A stretch of DNA of 8,304 nucleotides from NCBI GenBank assembly GCA_947385505.1, contig CANDLP010000087.1:1-8304 (forward strand), given 5' to 3'. The translations under genes were made by a program, and so were the position numbers. Below are positions 6,536 through 8,304 of this stretch, piece after piece. The stretch's first letter is position 1; each line of letters opens with the position of its first letter. Source of the stretch: an uncultured Clostridia bacterium (GTDB lineage: Bacteria > Bacillota > Clostridia > Oscillospirales > Ruminococcaceae). Below the pieces are notes generated by a model. It was not told the DNA's origin and did not search any database. It saw nothing but the letters and a program-made list of their open reading frames with translations.

Positions 6536-8209
6536 ATGGACAATGAAACATTGGCAGGATATGCCGAATATCTGATGAAAACCGCGTTAAAACACTGCGG
6601 AAATATTGTGGATGCGCAGGATCTGGTACAGGAAACGCTGCTTGCAGCGCTCTTGCTGAAAGAAAATCCCGAAAATATGAAAGCATGGCTTTTGTCTGTA
6701 CTTAAACGCAAATTCTATGATTTACTTAGGAGAAAGTACAAAAAGCCTGTCGTTTGTATTGATTTTGTGGCGGATATACCATTTGAGGATGAAAACCTGC
6801 TCCAAATCGAACATAGGGAAGAAGCCGCTGAAATCCGACGGTGCGTAGCGCAGCTTGCGCTTATATACCGTGATGTGCTTGTGCGGCGCTATTTCAAAGG
6901 TGAAAGCGTTAAAGAGATAGCAACAGCGCTCGGGATCAGCGAAAGTGCGGTCAAAATGCGGCTTTTCACGGGCAGAGAGCATATCAGAAGGGAGTATGAT
7001 ATGGAAAGTTACACAAACAACAGTTATGAGCCTGAAATACTGCGTATGGGTTGCGCTGGCAGTGCGGGATTGGACGGTGAACCGTGTTCGCTTGTAGAAA
7101 GTGATGATAAAATAAGGCAGAACCTGCTCATTCTCGCTTATAAGAAACCTCTGACTATCACCGAGCTGTCAAAAGCCATTGGAATAGCCGCCGCATATGT
7201 TGAGCCTATTGTTGACGGACTTGTTAAAAATGAGCTTATGAAGCGTGTTTCCGATAAGGTTTATACTGATTTCATAATTTATACGAATAAGGACAGATTA
7301 ACAGGTCTTGAAACCGAAAAACGGCTTACCGATAAATTGTGGCGTGATATCTGGGAAATTATAGAACGGGAATTGGTCGAGATACGCGCAGAAGACTGTT
7401 ATAAAACAATGCGCCGTTCGCAGCAGCTGAAGTTGGAGATATTTTATGCGGTAAAAGCATTGGAAAGCGCTATTAGTAACATAGAATTCAGTGCAGCGGG
7501 AATATCCGAGGAACAGTGGTGGAACAGCATACCCGACAGACCGAACGGAGGAAAATGGTATGCTTTCGGTAATCACGGCGCGGCTGACGGCTTCCGCGAA
7601 TACAGTTATGAGGAGTTTGGCCGCTATATTATCCAAAACAAATGTTCATTCCGTCTGAATGATATCGGCGGCTTGAAGGAATTGGGAATTGTCGGCTGTG
7701 AAACTTCTCTCGGAGGAACTTATTCCGCTTGGCGCGACAGCAGTATAATGTGCTATCCGGTTTATGGCGGAAACGCTTGCGTTGAGGTTATGAAAATTCT
7801 GTGGGCGGTGCATACAAATGATATGAATATGCTGTCCGCAATTCCTCACGCGTTTGAAAATCTTGACGGTTTAGAAAAAAGCGGTTTTCTTACAAAAAAT
7901 GAGCAAGGCGACAGGATTGTGGATATTCCCATTATCACTGTGGAGGAGCGGGGAATACTTGAGGGGGTATGTGAAAAATACAAGAATTTGCTAACTGAAA
8001 AATACAGTGATAAAATTAAAGCGCTGTTTGCAAATCCAGTAGAGATACCCTCTCACCTTAAATCAGTGCCGATGTGGTTGAGGTTTATGTACTGCGCTAA
8101 TATTTTCGTAATGCGGGTTATTTATAACGCTGTAGAAAACAAAGACTTTTTGCCCGATTATGATAAGAACACGCCTTATCCTGCCATAATGCTCTTTATA
8201 AAAGAGTGA
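6536..8209 (+). CDS. ECF-type RNA polymerase sigma factor fused to a winged-helix-like domain and a large uncharacterised C-terminal domain
   Basis: A 557-residue soluble protein, about three times the length of a plain ECF sigma. Residues 6-66 form sigma region 2, including DAQDLVQETLLAALL (26-40) and the DNA-melting/-10 helix around AWLLSVLKRKFYDLLRRKY. Residues 98-152 form region 4, with the -35-recognising helix-turn-helix KEIATALGISESAVKMRL (126-143). After a linker (153-190), residues about 191-248 look like a second winged helix (PLTITELSKAIGIAAAYVEPIVDGLVKNELM pattern, then a KVYTDF strand). Residues about 260-557 begin with a charged, probably helical stretch and continue into a Trp/Tyr/Gly-rich region (329-410) that I do not recognise; a ligand- or protein-sensing role is inference. 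There is no membrane span and no adjacent anti-sigma gene. The start is secure: AAGGAGA (6520-6526) lies nine bases before ATG 6536. The gene is monocistronic as far as the contig goes. Similar long sigma proteins probably exist in other Clostridia. Confidence 0.85.
   Translation: MDNETLAGYAEYLMKTALKHCGNIVDAQDLVQETLLAALLLKENPENMKAWLLSVLKRKFYDLLRRKYKKPVVCIDFVADIPFEDENLLQIEHREEAAEIRRCVAQLALIYRDVLVRRYFKGESVKEIATALGISESAVKMRLFTGREHIRREYDMESYTNNSYEPEILRMGCAGSAGLDGEPCSLVESDDKIRQNLLILAYKKPLTITELSKAIGIAAAYVEPIVDGLVKNELMKRVSDKVYTDFIIYTNKDRLTGLETEKRLTDKLWRDIWEIIERELVEIRAEDCYKTMRRSQQLKLEIFYAVKALESAISNIEFSAAGISEEQWWNSIPDRPNGGKWYAFGNHGAADGFREYSYEEFGRYIIQNKCSFRLNDIGGLKELGIVGCETSLGGTYSAWRDSSIMCYPVYGGNACVEVMKILWAVHTNDMNMLSAIPHAFENLDGLEKSGFLTKNEQGDRIVDIPIITVEERGILEGVCEKYKNLLTEKYSDKIKALFANPVEIPSHLKSVPMWLRFMYCANIFVMRVIYNAVENKDFLPDYDKNTPYPAIMLFIKE
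6987..7003 (+). promoter_or_regulatory. Possible internal ribosome site and ATG at the sigma/extension boundary
   Basis: GAAGGGAG at 6987-6994 lies six bases before an in-frame ATG at 7001-7003 (Met156), which falls just after sigma region 4. Initiation here would give a protein of about 402 residues holding only the winged helix and the C-terminal domain. The sequence is purine-rich coding for RREYDM, so chance is possible. Confidence 0.35.
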
Positions 8210-8260
8210 TCGCATAACAAAGCGTAAGGTTAACAGATTTAGAGGTGCTGTAAAAAAACA
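8210..8260. other. Short non-coding tail after the sigma gene
   Basis: Fifty-one bases remain between the sigma stop codon and the adapter. I see no hairpin terminator, ribosome site with a start codon, or other recognisable feature. The real downstream context is lost at the contig end. Confidence 0.6.
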
Positions 8261-8304
8261 AGATCGGAAGAGCGTCGTGTAGGGAAAGAGTGTGCACGGA
8301 CGTG
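8261..8304. other. Illumina TruSeq adapter read-through (non-genomic contig end)
   Basis: Positions 8261-8293 (beginning AGATCGGAAGAGCGTCGTG) match, as I remember it, the full 33-base reverse complement of the Illumina TruSeq universal (P5-side) adapter. Next come eight bases, GCACGGAC (8294-8301), in the place of an i5 index, then GTG (8302-8304), the first bases of the following flow-cell primer segment. The layout insert-adapter-index-P5 is exactly that of a read running through a short fragment. It is a library artefact that was not trimmed before assembly. Confidence 0.97.

Noticed and set aside
8210..8304. Novel downstream element or start of a regulated gene after the sigma factor
   Set aside because: From 8261 on the sequence is sequencing adapter, and the 51 bases before it show no recognisable signal.

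Overview
This is the end of a contig from a low-to-mid GC bacterium, most likely an uncultured member of the Clostridia (Firmicutes; Oscillospiraceae/Ruminococcaceae-like). The evidence is Shine-Dalgarno-type ribosome sites of the AAAGGA/AAGGAG kind, an HD-domain CCA-adding enzyme of Gram-positive type, an MreB/Mbl with a YihY-family membrane protein, and an ECF-type sigma factor with a long C-terminal extension. All seven genes are on the + strand; I saw no convincing minus-strand gene, tRNA, rRNA or CRISPR array. The genus cannot be named from the sequence alone.

Layout. Positions 1-3031 hold a nucleoside/methylthioadenosine salvage cluster: the 3' part of a purine nucleoside phosphorylase, mtnA (methylthioribose-1-phosphate isomerase, overlapping it by 4 bp), a 162-bp near-palindromic repeat, and an MtaD-type amidohydrolase (MTA/SAH deaminase). 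Together they fit a route in which MTA is deaminated to methylthioinosine, split by phosphorolysis to hypoxanthine and methylthioribose-1-phosphate, and isomerised to methylthioribulose-1-phosphate. Positions 3084-4439 encode a CCA tRNA nucleotidyltransferase. It is followed 14 bp later by an MreB/Mbl actin homologue and 19 bp after that by a YihY/BrkB-family six-helix membrane protein, which starts at GTG 5493 rather than at the longer open frame. A clear intrinsic terminator at 6422-6465 closes this block.

Positions 6476-8209 form a separate unit with its own candidate promoter. It holds one 557-aa protein in which ECF sigma regions 2 and 4 are joined to a second winged-helix-like domain and a C-terminal domain of about 300 residues that I do not recognise. 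This is the least ordinary gene here, and it also has a well-placed internal ribosome site and ATG exactly at the sigma/extension junction.

The last 44 bases (8261-8304) are not genomic. They match an Illumina TruSeq adapter followed by what looks like an 8-base index and the first bases of the flow-cell primer. Biological sequence therefore stops at about 8260, and anything downstream of the sigma gene is missing.
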